Below are positions 24,649 to 33,595 of a DNA stretch of 64,000 nt, piece by piece. The DNA comes from Deltaproteobacteria bacterium (lineage in GTDB: Bacteria > Myxococcota_A > UBA9042 > DTJE01). A program made the translations under genes and the position numbers. The stretch is from the NCBI GenBank assembly GCA_029555025.1, contig JAKPTZ010000095.1, positions 1 to 64,000 of the forward strand, given 5' to 3'. Under the pieces are notes generated by a model that saw only the letters and a program-made list of their open reading frames with translations, made no database searches and was not told the origin of the DNA. Each line of letters begins with the position of its first letter. The first letter of the stretch is position 1.

Positions 24649-26558
24649 ATTTCAATCCTTACGGACGCGAAGGCCGAAAAACCCGGCAGCGGCTGCTGCA
24701 CGAAATCGATCGAATCCTTCTTGTCGGTGACATTGAGAAAATCAACGGCAATTACCACGAACGGCCGTGGCCGTATCTCCAGCCCCAGATCCAGCCTGAA
24801 GCGATCCTCCTCACGAACCGACTGGTACGTGTCCAGGAAGAAGCCGGACTGCCACGAAGGTGCCAGGAACAACCTGAACGGCCCCTTCCTGAATCCGGCA
24901 AGTCCCGAAAACACGTGTTCCGGACGGGCCGGCATCCGGGCACCGGTCGATTCGAGCCTGGAATAAAGCCAGGTGTAGTTGGCCGAAAGTTCAAGCCACT
25001 TCCATTCGACCCGGGCCGACGTCTCGACGCCGCGGAGCGTGGCGGATCCGGAATTTGCCGCCCTTATCACGAAGGCCGATTCCGGGGCGAACATGATCAT
25101 GTTGAATCCGTGGTTTTCGAAATATGACGCCTTGAAATTCCACCATTTGTCCCGGCCGACCTCGATTCCGATGTCCCATGTTATCGAGTCCTCCGGCTCA
25201 AGCTCCGGATTGCCCCGAACATATCCGGTGTCGAAGTACAGCTCTTCCAGCGTTGGAAGGCGGCACGACCGGCCGACATTCGCCGACAGCCGGACCAGCC
25301 TGTGCGGCTCATACCAGGCCCCAAGCCCCGGAACGGCAAGGAAACCTGCGCCGCCGGCGTACTCAAGCCTGACATCGACGCCGACACCCCAGTTGTCCGA
25401 AGGTGCCCCGCCCTGCAGACCCGCAACGGCGGCCACGTTCCCCCGCCCGGGCCGGTAATCCGCCTGACCTACCCTGCGAACCTGCCCGGAAACCCACCCC
25501 CCCTCGAGTCCGAGTCTTATCGCAAGCCTTGGGATCGGGGCTGAAAGCGTGAAGGCGGACGCGCCGAAACCGTTCGACATCAAGGCGGTGTCAACCGGGG
25601 GGCCGAACTGCGGCGCTTCGTCGGAATATTCGAAGATCAGGCTTCGAAACCAAATGCTCGCGTTCGATGATCCGCGAACACCGAACATCCGCGGGCCACG
25701 CCAAGAAAGGCCGGCAATCGCCCTGGTATCGACCTGTCCCGCCGTCTCCGACGGAAACTGTTCCAGGCCGGCGATCTGCCTGTGAGCCCTGAAGAACTCC
25801 ACCACGGCATCCAGGCGGTGGCCGGGGGCCGGCTCCGACTCGACCTTCGCCATTGCCTCGACGGCCGTTGACGCGTTGTGCGTCCTTTCACGCAGCCGGC
25901 CGTTCGAGTCGATGAACGCAAACCCGCCGCCGGAATGTGCGACGCCGGCTGAGGCCATCAAGCCGACCGGCACCCTGGATTCGAATAACCGGGCGTGCGC
26001 GGCCTTCATCCTGAACGTGCCGAATGAACCGGCCAGCACTGCCGCCCTGGTAAATCCGCTCGCGTCAAGAATCGATGGCGTCCCGACATCGACCGTTCCA
26101 CCGGTCGAATCGCTTCCACGAAGGGAGCCCTGGCCGCCACGGGTGGTGGATATCGAGTCCAGGGTTGCCAGCGTCATCGAATTCAGATCGGCACCGCCAA
26201 GGAAGGGCGAGTTGAGCGGGATTCCGTCCAGCGATACAAGCGTTGATCTTGGATCCGAACCTCGTATGCTGATCGACACGGCTTGCCCCGGGGCCCCGCT
26301 TTCCCTTGCAAGGACGGACGGCCCGGACATCGCGGCCGCGGCAGGCCCCCTGGGGGATTCGATTGCCGATCGGTCAACCACCACATCCGATGCGGCGCTG
26401 TCACGAACAGGGACCTTGTCCGGAACCGGGTCGGCGCTGACGTCGATTTCCGGCACTTCAACCAGTTCCGGCAGGCCTTCCGCGGCATACGCATGCCCCG
26501 AAAACAACAGCATTACAGTTGGGCCGACAAGAATGATCGGATGGCGTGGCGACTTCAC
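24645..26558 (-). CDS. btuB: TonB-dependent outer membrane receptor (BtuB-like)
   Basis: GTG start at 26558 with signal peptide 'VKSPRHPIILVGPTVMLLFSGHAYA'; plug 'VSISIRGSDPRSTLVSLDGIPLNSP', barrel 'RLPTLEELYFDTGYVRGNPELEPEDSITWDIGIEVG'; downstream of a cobalamin riboswitch. Confidence 0.9.
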   Translation of the reverse strand: MKSPRHPIILVGPTVMLLFSGHAYAAEGLPELVEVPEIDVSADPVPDKVPVRDSAASDVVVDRSAIESPRGPAAAAMSGPSVLARESGAPGQAVSISIRGSDPRSTLVSLDGIPLNSPFLGGADLNSMTLATLDSISTTRGGQGSLRGSDSTGGTVDVGTPSILDASGFTRAAVLAGSFGTFRMKAAHARLFESRVPVGLMASAGVAHSGGGFAFIDSNGRLRERTHNASTAVEAMAKVESEPAPGHRLDAVVEFFRAHRQIAGLEQFPSETAGQVDTRAIAGLSWRGPRMFGVRGSSNASIWFRSLIFEYSDEAPQFGPPVDTALMSNGFGASAFTLSAPIPRLAIRLGLEGGWVSGQVRRVGQADYRPGRGNVAAVAGLQGGAPSDNWGVGVDVRLEYAGGAGFLAVPGLGAWYEPHRLVRLSANVGRSCRLPTLEELYFDTGYVRGNPELEPEDSITWDIGIEVGRDKWWNFKASYFENHGFNMIMFAPESAFVIRAANSGSATLRGVETSARVEWKWLELSANYTWLYSRLESTGARMPARPEHVFSGLAGFRKGPFRLFLAPSWQSGFFLDTYQSVREEDRFRLDLGLEIRPRPFVVIAVDFLNVTDKKDSIDFVQQPLPGFSAFASVRIEI

Positions 26559-26583
26559 TCCCTGTCCTCGAGGAGTTCGGACA

Positions 26584-26785
26584 ACGGCCTTCCGGGCAGG
26601 TCTCCTGGCTTGGGGGGTTCGGCTGGCGCCTGGAGCCCTTCCGCCTTCCCGGCAAGCAGCCAGTGGCGAATGGAAGGGCCCCGGAAATTCCTCCCCCTTC
26701 ACAGTGGCGGGACCGCGCGGGATTCGCACCCGCTTCCCTCTCCGGGACGCTCTGCGTCCACCCGGAAAGAACGGCCTGAAGGTGT
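26584..26785 (-). ncRNA. Cobalamin (B12) riboswitch
   Basis: Minus strand holds 'GGGAAGCGGGTGCGAATCCCGCGCGGTCCCGCCACTGTGA' and B12 box 'AAGCCAGGAGACCTGCC', with possible P1 TTCCGGG/CCCGGAA, directly 5' of the BtuB-like gene. Confidence 0.95.
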
Positions 26786-26831
26786 CACGTTACGGTGTTT
26801 TCGTCAAGGACGGGGGTGACGGCAGATGGGA

Positions 26832-27680
26832 TTACGGGCAGGGACAGGCCTGGTTGCAGGTCTTGGTAACGCCGTCAACGGAGGGGCAGTTGGCCAGCCA
26901 GCACTGATTCTTGTAGGTGTTTCCGTCCGAGCCGCAGACCGCCACGTTCGCAAGCGGATTTTCGGGATCGTTGTCGAATTCCTCGCACGCCGGGCACGTC
27001 ACGACACACTTGCCGAACGAACCGATGTGCTCGTCGTAGCCGGCGTCGCAGTTCTTCGCGGTCTTAAGGGCGCAGAGATCGGCGTACTCGGTCTTTCCGT
27101 CAACGCCACAGACTTCCTTGCACTGCTCGATGTCCCGGGAAAGCCTTTCGCACTCGGTCTGAAGGTTGCAGGGACAGACGTCGCAGGCGGTCATGCGCTT
27201 GATGAAATTTTCAGGCTTCCCCTGGCAGGCAATCGCGCCGGTGCAGGACGGACAATTCGCCGGATCCGGCGCGCAAAGCGAACACGCCGCGCACTGGGGG
27301 CTGGTGAAAGTCACATCGTTGACACCGCAGACCGGTTCGTTGACATTGGTGTCGCACGGACAAAAATCGATGACCTGAATATCCTCGGACGTTTCTTCCA
27401 CACCGTCCGGGACGACGTCCGGCACAATGTCATCCTCGACTTCCTTCGCATCGACCGGCGGCAGTTCCGGTTCAACGTCAAGTTCGACTTCCGGCCTGGT
27501 GTCCGGTTCAACGTCAATCCCCACATCCGGGGTGCCGTTATCCTGGATGGTGTCCGGATTGGCCACATCGTATTCGACGTCGGTGCCCTGATCGAACTGC
27601 GGCACGCCGCCGCCACCGCACGCCACCGCAAAAAGGGCTGTCACAACCACAAGAATGGAAGCAAAAGCTTTTCTGGACAT
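26832..27680 (-). CDS. Kazal-type serine protease inhibitor domain lipoprotein
   Basis: Lipobox 'ILVVVTALFAVACGGGG'; Asp/Glu/Pro-rich linker; Kazal-like 'CPCDTNVNEPVCGVNDVTFTSPQCAAC', 'CKEVCGVDGKTEYADLCALKTAKNC', 'VAVCGSDGNTYKNQCWLANC'. Confidence 0.85.
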   Translation of the reverse strand: MSRKAFASILVVVTALFAVACGGGGVPQFDQGTDVEYDVANPDTIQDNGTPDVGIDVEPDTRPEVELDVEPELPPVDAKEVEDDIVPDVVPDGVEETSEDIQVIDFCPCDTNVNEPVCGVNDVTFTSPQCAACSLCAPDPANCPSCTGAIACQGKPENFIKRMTACDVCPCNLQTECERLSRDIEQCKEVCGVDGKTEYADLCALKTAKNCDAGYDEHIGSFGKCVVTCPACEEFDNDPENPLANVAVCGSDGNTYKNQCWLANCPSVDGVTKTCNQACPCP

Positions 27681-27784
27681 TCAATCCTCCGGAAACGCTT
27701 GAAAGATAACCGAGAACACCCCCGGGACTGTCCGGACCGAACCTATCTGGATAATCCACGCAACAGTTTATTGTAATAACGGTT

Positions 27785-28741
27785 TCAGGGCAAGAAGACT
27801 CGAACGGTCGTCTGAAGATAAAATCCGTGCTTATCGAGGACATCGTGCGCGTAACCGACGTCAACAGCGACGGCCTTCGAAACGTAGCCGACACCAAGCG
27901 AAAGCCGGACCTCGTCCTTGAATTTGTCGTCGTCCGGAACGAAATGACCGACCCGATCCCAGGCAACGCCGCCCCGCAGGGAAACCACGTTCTTGATCAT
28001 GAATTCCATTCCGGCCAGCAGGCTTGGCGTCGTATCCGAGCCTCCCCTGCCATCGGTGTCCGTGGTGAAATCCACGTCGCAGTCGATGCCCATGTTGAAA
28101 ATCGAATAGGAAAAGCCAACGCCGACCGCCAGCTTCCTGGGTGCAAGGTTCCAGTACTGACGAGGCTTGTCGAGCTCGACCTGCGCGAGGTTCTTCTTGG
28201 GCTGGGCCGCGTCCTGAACCAGGTTCTTCCCGGTAATGCCGATCGAAAAGACCTTCATTATTCCAAGAAGGGCGCCGATGTCGGTATCCACGTACCAGGT
28301 CGATTTGCTGCGATCCGAACTGAGGTTCATGATTCGCATCCCGACCCCGAACCCGATGAACACTTTGTCCGTGGCATACTTGGTTCCCAGAGCGACCCTT
28401 ATGTCGTGCGTCATCGTGTCGCCGGCCTTGTCCGCATAACCGAAGGTGTACGCCAGCCCGCCGGTAAGCCACTTGTTGGTCTGCGAATCCACGAATGAAG
28501 CCGAAGCCTGGTGCCACTGGTTGATGTTCGCGTATCCGTACCCGATGTTGACCGAATACTGCGTCACCTGGCCGATGGCCCCGGGATTGACGAACAGTCC
28601 GTCCGTCCCCATCCCGATCGCGGTCACCGCGTCCCCCATTGCAAGCGAACGGGCCGACGGGCTGTCCGTCCTGCAAAGGGCCGCGGCCGGCGCAAGAACA
28701 AGTGAAATGAACACGGCCGCAAAAATTGTCGTCTTCTTCAT
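27785..28741 (-). CDS. Outer-membrane beta-barrel protein (PorV/UPF0164-like pattern)
   Basis: Signal peptide 'MKKTTIFAAVFISLVLAPAAAL'; 'PSARSLAMGDAVTAIGMGTDGLFVNPGAIGQ' followed by alternating amphipathic strands. Confidence 0.78.
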   Translation of the reverse strand: MKKTTIFAAVFISLVLAPAAALCRTDSPSARSLAMGDAVTAIGMGTDGLFVNPGAIGQVTQYSVNIGYGYANINQWHQASASFVDSQTNKWLTGGLAYTFGYADKAGDTMTHDIRVALGTKYATDKVFIGFGVGMRIMNLSSDRSKSTWYVDTDIGALLGIMKVFSIGITGKNLVQDAAQPKKNLAQVELDKPRQYWNLAPRKLAVGVGFSYSIFNMGIDCDVDFTTDTDGRGGSDTTPSLLAGMEFMIKNVVSLRGGVAWDRVGHFVPDDDKFKDEVRLSLGVGYVSKAVAVDVGYAHDVLDKHGFYLQTTVRVFLP

Positions 28742-28900
28742 TGGAACCGCCACAGACAGAAGGCTTCCGCGAAAGTCGCGCACGGACGCACTAACGGTAT
28801 TGATGCGTGCCGAAACTGTCAAGAAATCGACGGCTGGCCCTTCACGTCGGGGCGTGATAGGCTGGACGGCACCGGCTGTTGAACCAATCGGAGGTCTGTA

Positions 28901-29620
28901 ATGTCGGAAAAGAGGATCGTGGTCGTCGTTCCCACGTACAACGAAGCCCAGAACGTCAGGAACATCGTGCCCCAGATTCTTTCGGCGCTGCCTTCGGCCG
29001 ACGTGCTCGTGGTCGATGACTCGTCACCGGACGGCACGGGACAGATCGTCGCTGAGATGTCGGCATCGGAACCGCGCCTGAAGCTCCTGACCCGCAAGGG
29101 AAAGGAAGGGCTTGGAAAGGCTTACGTAGCCGGCTTCAAACACTGCCTGGACCTTGGATACGACATCATCTTCCAGATGGACTGCGACTTCTCGCACCAG
29201 CCGTCCCACCTGAAGGATTTCATGGCGAAGATCGCTGATTACGACCTGGTGCTCGGCTCCCGGTACATCCCGGGCGGCGCCACGACCGACTGGGGATTCC
29301 ACCGCAAGTTCCTGTCGCGCGGCGGAAATCTTTACGCAAGAACTATCCTGGGGGTTCCCGTGTCGGATCTGACCGGCGGCTTCAAGTGCTGGCGAAGGGA
29401 AGTGCTGCTGGCAATCGACCTGGACTCAATCGCCGCCGCCGGTTACGCATTCCAGATGGAGATGACGTTCCGAACCATCAAGAAGGGATTCAAGGTCGCC
29501 GAAATTCCAATCATATTCCCCGACAGAACCCAGGGGGAGTCGAAGCTTGTCGGTGGCATATTCTGGGAAAGCCTTGGAATTCCGTGGAGGATAAGGTTCG
29601 GCAAGAACCGCGCCCGCTAG
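28901..29620 (+). CDS. Polyprenol (dolichol-phosphate) mannosyltransferase-like GT2 glycosyltransferase
   Basis: 'VVVVPTYNEAQNVRNIVPQIL', 'VLVVDDSSPDGTGQIVAEM', 'IIFQMDCDFSHQPSHLKDFM', 'LVLGSRYIPGGATTDWGFHRKFLSRGGNLYARTILGVPVSDLTGGFKCWRREVL'. Confidence 0.95.
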   Translation: MSEKRIVVVVPTYNEAQNVRNIVPQILSALPSADVLVVDDSSPDGTGQIVAEMSASEPRLKLLTRKGKEGLGKAYVAGFKHCLDLGYDIIFQMDCDFSHQPSHLKDFMAKIADYDLVLGSRYIPGGATTDWGFHRKFLSRGGNLYARTILGVPVSDLTGGFKCWRREVLLAIDLDSIAAAGYAFQMEMTFRTIKKGFKVAEIPIIFPDRTQGESKLVGGIFWESLGIPWRIRFGKNRAR

Positions 29621-30792
29621 ACCAGAATCAACGATTCCTGCTCCGGTCCGGTAACCTCGACGCTTCCGTCCTTCCTGATGAACACGTCGATTTCCGACCT
29701 GACGGCCATCCTTCCGGCCAGGTAGATGCCCGGTTCGACCGAGAAGCAGATCCCCGGAACCAGCATGCGCAGGTCGCGGGTTTCAAGGTTATCGATGTTC
29801 ACGCCGTTGCCGTGCACGTTCACGCCGATGGAATGGCCGGTCCGATGGATGAAGCAATCACCCCATCCGGAGGCCTGAACCACCGAACGGCAAGCGTCAT
29901 CGACCTCGTACCCGAAACACTTCTGGTGCCTGGCGAACCTTTCGCGCACGAAGGAAACGGCGGCCTTGCGCGCATCGCGGACGGTCTCGAAAATCCTGAC
30001 GTATTCGTCGGGCGGATTGGTGCCCACGAATCCGCACCACGTGATGTCGTAAAAGATGGAACCCGGTTTCGCGAACTTGGCCCACAGGTCGATGAGGACT
30101 GTATCGCCCTCGCGAATGACCACCGTGTTTTCCGGGGTCGGTTCGAAATGCGGATCGGAAGGATGGCCGTTGACGCCGACGATTGGCACCTCGCCCATGC
30201 AATCGAGCCCTTCCTCGTCAAAGCGCCTGAGGATGAAGCGCTGGACTTCATATTCCGTGATGTCCCGGCCGGATCTGACGTGTTCGCCAATAAGGGCGAA
30301 CGCCTGATCCTTGATCGCGTGGATGATGCGCCCTGCTTCGATATGACTGCGGTAACCGTCCTCGCCGATAACCGCTTCAAAAACCTGAACCAGGTCGGCG
30401 GACGACGCGACCCTTGCCCCGGCCGCCTTCACCAGTTCGACCATGCCGGCATCGACGATGCTGATGTACGGTATCGAATCCTCGGGTGAGTACTGCATGG
30501 CGACCAGCCTTCCCGAAAGCATTCTTTCCAGTTCTTCCGACAGGTCTCGCCACGAAAGATAGGTCCGCTTCTCTCCGGGCAGCGTGTCAAGCCTTGAAGG
30601 CTCGACCTTGCTGACCAGACGAATCGGCTCGCCCGAGGACGGCACCAGATAGAACCAGCGCCGCGACGTGTACTTCTGGAAATCGAGGCCGAGTATCCTG
30701 TACGCCAGCGCGTCCCTGTTGTTGAAATCACAGAACAGCCAGCCATCGAAACCGGCCTCGCCAACCGCCTTCTGAATCGCCCTGATGTCCAT
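29617..30792 (-). CDS. M24 family metallopeptidase (Xaa-Pro peptidase-like)
   Basis: ATG at 30792 with AAGGAGAT RBS; 'VLIDLWAKFAKPGSIFYDITWCGFVG', 'HRTGHSIGVNVHGNGVNIDNLETRDLRMLVPGICFSVEPGIYL'. Confidence 0.9.
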   Translation of the reverse strand: MDIRAIQKAVGEAGFDGWLFCDFNNRDALAYRILGLDFQKYTSRRWFYLVPSSGEPIRLVSKVEPSRLDTLPGEKRTYLSWRDLSEELERMLSGRLVAMQYSPEDSIPYISIVDAGMVELVKAAGARVASSADLVQVFEAVIGEDGYRSHIEAGRIIHAIKDQAFALIGEHVRSGRDITEYEVQRFILRRFDEEGLDCMGEVPIVGVNGHPSDPHFEPTPENTVVIREGDTVLIDLWAKFAKPGSIFYDITWCGFVGTNPPDEYVRIFETVRDARKAAVSFVRERFARHQKCFGYEVDDACRSVVQASGWGDCFIHRTGHSIGVNVHGNGVNIDNLETRDLRMLVPGICFSVEPGIYLAGRMAVRSEIDVFIRKDGSVEVTGPEQESLILV

Positions 30793-30820
30793 TGGTATCT
30801 CCTTAACTGAAGGAAGGGCA

Positions 30821-31240
30821 TTATCGCCCCGAGTCCGCCGGCACACAAGCGGCACATTCCGGATCGACTTCCCTCACATGTCCCTGGACGGCAAGCGCCC
30901 TGACGAAAAGGGTTACGCGCGCACCCGGAAGGGGCTCGCCGGGGAAAGCGGACGCCCATTGCTCAGATATCTGTCCGACCGTTTTCCTTCCGTCAATCCG
31001 TGCCCAGACGAACGAACCGGTTCGATCCAGCCTGATATTGAAAAAAGGCTTGCGCAACCGCGGCATCAGGAACCGCCCCAGTATGGCTCCGTCGAACCTT
31101 GGAACCTGTAAGACGCAGGTTCCGTCGTCCGCGTCGATGGACTCGCGGGCCCGCTCAAACACGCGGTCACGCATGTCCGCGACGAGCCTGCCGACGCCCT
31201 CGGACTCGGCAGGGACTTCGCGGGAATCGACCTTTTCCAT
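30821..31240 (-). CDS. PqqD-like small protein (RRE/PqqD fold)
   Basis: 'RLDRTGSFVWARIDGRKTVGQISEQWASAFPGEPLPGARVTLFVRALAVQGHV' matches the PqqD winged-helix pattern. Confidence 0.7.
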   Translation of the reverse strand: MEKVDSREVPAESEGVGRLVADMRDRVFERARESIDADDGTCVLQVPRFDGAILGRFLMPRLRKPFFNIRLDRTGSFVWARIDGRKTVGQISEQWASAFPGEPLPGARVTLFVRALAVQGHVREVDPECAACVPADSGR

Positions 31241-31274
31241 TGCTTCCACTGAATACCTTCCGACGCCGAAGAGC

Positions 31275-32105
31275 TCAGTCAAGGCCGGCGACGTCCCTGA
31301 TGAACGAACGCAGACCGTCCGGATCAACGTTGAACGAATGGCGGGACAGCCCGCTGTATTCGATCCATCCCAGGCCGGGCAGCCACTTCTCGTTTTCGGC
31401 GAACCGGGGAAGACGACGGCCGTGCCAAGTCCTTGAAACCGCGATCCTTATCCTGAGACCGTAACGGAGCGGAATCAGCGAAGGCGCCGTTGAAACATGC
31501 ACCATCGTTCCTTCCAGCCAGCCGCTTGCCGAACCGCACTCGAAAACCGTTTCCGGCCTGGTGACCTCAAAACCGCATTCCTTAAGGGCTTCGATTGCGG
31601 CAAGCAGGTTTTCCCGGGGCTTGAACACGAATCGGTACCAGAACGAATCGGGCCTGGGAAGAACCACAAGACTGGATCCGAAGAAGGCAAATGCGGCGAT
31701 TGCCGAAAGGTAAAGGGAAACAAGGGGAACCGGGGCCAGGAAACTCAGATCTATTTCCTGCTCGGCAAGCATCATCACAACTATCAGCGAGCCGGTCTGA
31801 ACCGTTGCCAGAACTCCGGCGCGACCGCGGAAGTCAGGCCCATAGACCAGCATTCCGACAAGGGAAACCATCGCGAGGACGTGCGGAAGGGCAAGCCAGG
31901 CGAACCGGCCGGTAACGATGTCGATGCCCGACATCTCGACCCACGAATGACCCCAGTCGACCAGCAGGAGAAGGACGACGGCAACCTGCAGGAAAACGGC
32001 CGCATGCGACATCAGGCCGGCGGCGCGCGCGCCGTCACGGATGACCCAGATCATCCCGGCGACGCCGGCGAAAAGACATACGACTCCGCAAAGCAGTTCA
32101 AGCAC
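31275..32105 (-). CDS. Membrane protein of unknown function with C-terminal soluble domain
   Basis: Several TM segments followed by ~120 aa soluble domain; start at GTG 32105 is inferred because the longer ORF runs into the upstream gene. Confidence 0.65.
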   Translation of the reverse strand: MLELLCGVVCLFAGVAGMIWVIRDGARAAGLMSHAAVFLQVAVVLLLLVDWGHSWVEMSGIDIVTGRFAWLALPHVLAMVSLVGMLVYGPDFRGRAGVLATVQTGSLIVVMMLAEQEIDLSFLAPVPLVSLYLSAIAAFAFFGSSLVVLPRPDSFWYRFVFKPRENLLAAIEALKECGFEVTRPETVFECGSASGWLEGTMVHVSTAPSLIPLRYGLRIRIAVSRTWHGRRLPRFAENEKWLPGLGWIEYSGLSRHSFNVDPDGLRSFIRDVAGLD

Positions 32106-32155
32106 GTGGCACCCCGGCTTAAACGGCGCCTGAGACGGCCGTAAGGAAGAACGGC

Positions 32156-33595
32156 CTACCAGACCCCCGTCCGCAGGTATTCGTTTATAGATTCGGCGGC
32201 GCGCCTGCCGTCGCCCATGGCCAGAATCACGGTGGCGCCCCCGCGCACGATGTCCCCGCCCGCCCAGACGCCCTTCATGGATGTCCTTCCGGTAACCGGG
32301 TCGGCAACGATATTGCCCCACTTGCCCGTTTCGATTGCCGGCGTGGCTTCCGTAAGAATCGGGTTGGCTCCGTTTCCGATGGCGCAGATGACGACCGAAC
32401 ACGGCATGACGAACTCGCTTCCCGGAATCGGAACCGGGCGTGGCCGGCCGCTCCTGTCCGGTTCGCCGAGGGCCATCTTCTGGCACGTGACGCCGGTCAC
32501 CCATCCGGCTTCATCAGCCACGATCTCGACCGCATCCTGAAGAAGCTCGAACCTGACGCCCTCTTCCTGCGCGTGATGAATCTCCTCAATCCTGGCGGGC
32601 ATCTCGGCAAGGGATCTCCGATACACGATGATCGACTCGTCGGCCCCAAGGCGCAGGGCCGTCCTCGCCGCATCCATCGCCACGTTCCCGCCGCCGAAGG
32701 TGACGACCGTCTTGCCGCGCATGATCGGCGTGTCGGAGCCGTCCCCGAACCTGTACGCATCCATCAGGTTGGCCCGCGTCAGATACTCGTTGGCGGAATA
32801 GACCCCCAGCGAATCCTCGCCCGGGATGTTCTTGAACCATGGAAGGCCGGCGCCGGTCGCGATGAAGATGGCATCGAAACCCTCGGCGAAAAGGTCATCT
32901 ACGGACTTGGATTTGCCGATCGCGACGTTGGTGACAATATTGACGCCGCGCCTGACAAGACCTTCAACCTCGAACTCGACGATGTCCTTGGGAAGCCTGA
33001 ACTCTGGAATGCCGTAAACCAGAACGCCGCCAGTCCTGTGCAGCGCCTCGAAAATCGTGACTTCATGACCGGCGTCGGCAAGATCCCCGGCCGCGGTCAG
33101 GCCCCCGGGGCCCGAACCGATGATCGCGACCTTCCTGCCGGTCGGCTTGACCGCCCTGTCCCCATCGCCATCAACCGGATGCTCGCGATCCCAGTCGGCG
33201 ACAAAGCGCTCGAGCTTGCCGATCTGGACGCTCATCGCCTGATCCTTGTGGGACTTCGCAACGGTGCATACCGCCTGGCACTGCTCTTCCTGTGGGCACA
33301 CCCTGCCGCATACCGCCGGAAGACAGTTCGTCTTCCTGATCAGTTCGGCTGCCTGGTTGAAAAGTCCCTGCGACACCAGATCGATGAAGCCGGGAATATC
33401 GACCGCCACGGGACACCCCTCGATGCAGGGCTTGTTCCTGCACAGAAGGCACCGGCTGGCTTCAAGCATGGCCTCTTCGGGGGAATAGCCGAAAGGGACT
33501 TCCCGGATGTTGCGGCGCCTTTCCAGGGGATCCTGTTCCCTCATTGGGACCGGTGGAATCGCGAGCCTCTGCCTCGGAGTAAGTTTTTCAGCCAC
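32156..33595 (-). CDS. NADPH-dependent glutamate synthase small-subunit-like flavoprotein (GltD/NfnB-like)
   Basis: N-terminal Fe-S motifs 'CLLCRNKPCIEGCPVAVDIPGFI', 'CGRVCPQEEQCQ'; 'IIGSGPGGLTAAGDLADAGHEVTIFEALHRTGGVLVYGIPEFRLPK', 'GKTVVTFGGGNVAMDAARTALRLGA'. Confidence 0.93.
   Translation of the reverse strand: MAEKLTPRQRLAIPPVPMREQDPLERRRNIREVPFGYSPEEAMLEASRCLLCRNKPCIEGCPVAVDIPGFIDLVSQGLFNQAAELIRKTNCLPAVCGRVCPQEEQCQAVCTVAKSHKDQAMSVQIGKLERFVADWDREHPVDGDGDRAVKPTGRKVAIIGSGPGGLTAAGDLADAGHEVTIFEALHRTGGVLVYGIPEFRLPKDIVEFEVEGLVRRGVNIVTNVAIGKSKSVDDLFAEGFDAIFIATGAGLPWFKNIPGEDSLGVYSANEYLTRANLMDAYRFGDGSDTPIMRGKTVVTFGGGNVAMDAARTALRLGADESIIVYRRSLAEMPARIEEIHHAQEEGVRFELLQDAVEIVADEAGWVTGVTCQKMALGEPDRSGRPRPVPIPGSEFVMPCSVVICAIGNGANPILTEATPAIETGKWGNIVADPVTGRTSMKGVWAGGDIVRGGATVILAMGDGRRAAESINEYLRTGVW

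Noticed and set aside
26559-26729. ORF-track N-terminal extension of the TonB receptor
   Set aside because: Covers the cobalamin riboswitch; signal peptide starts at GTG 26558.
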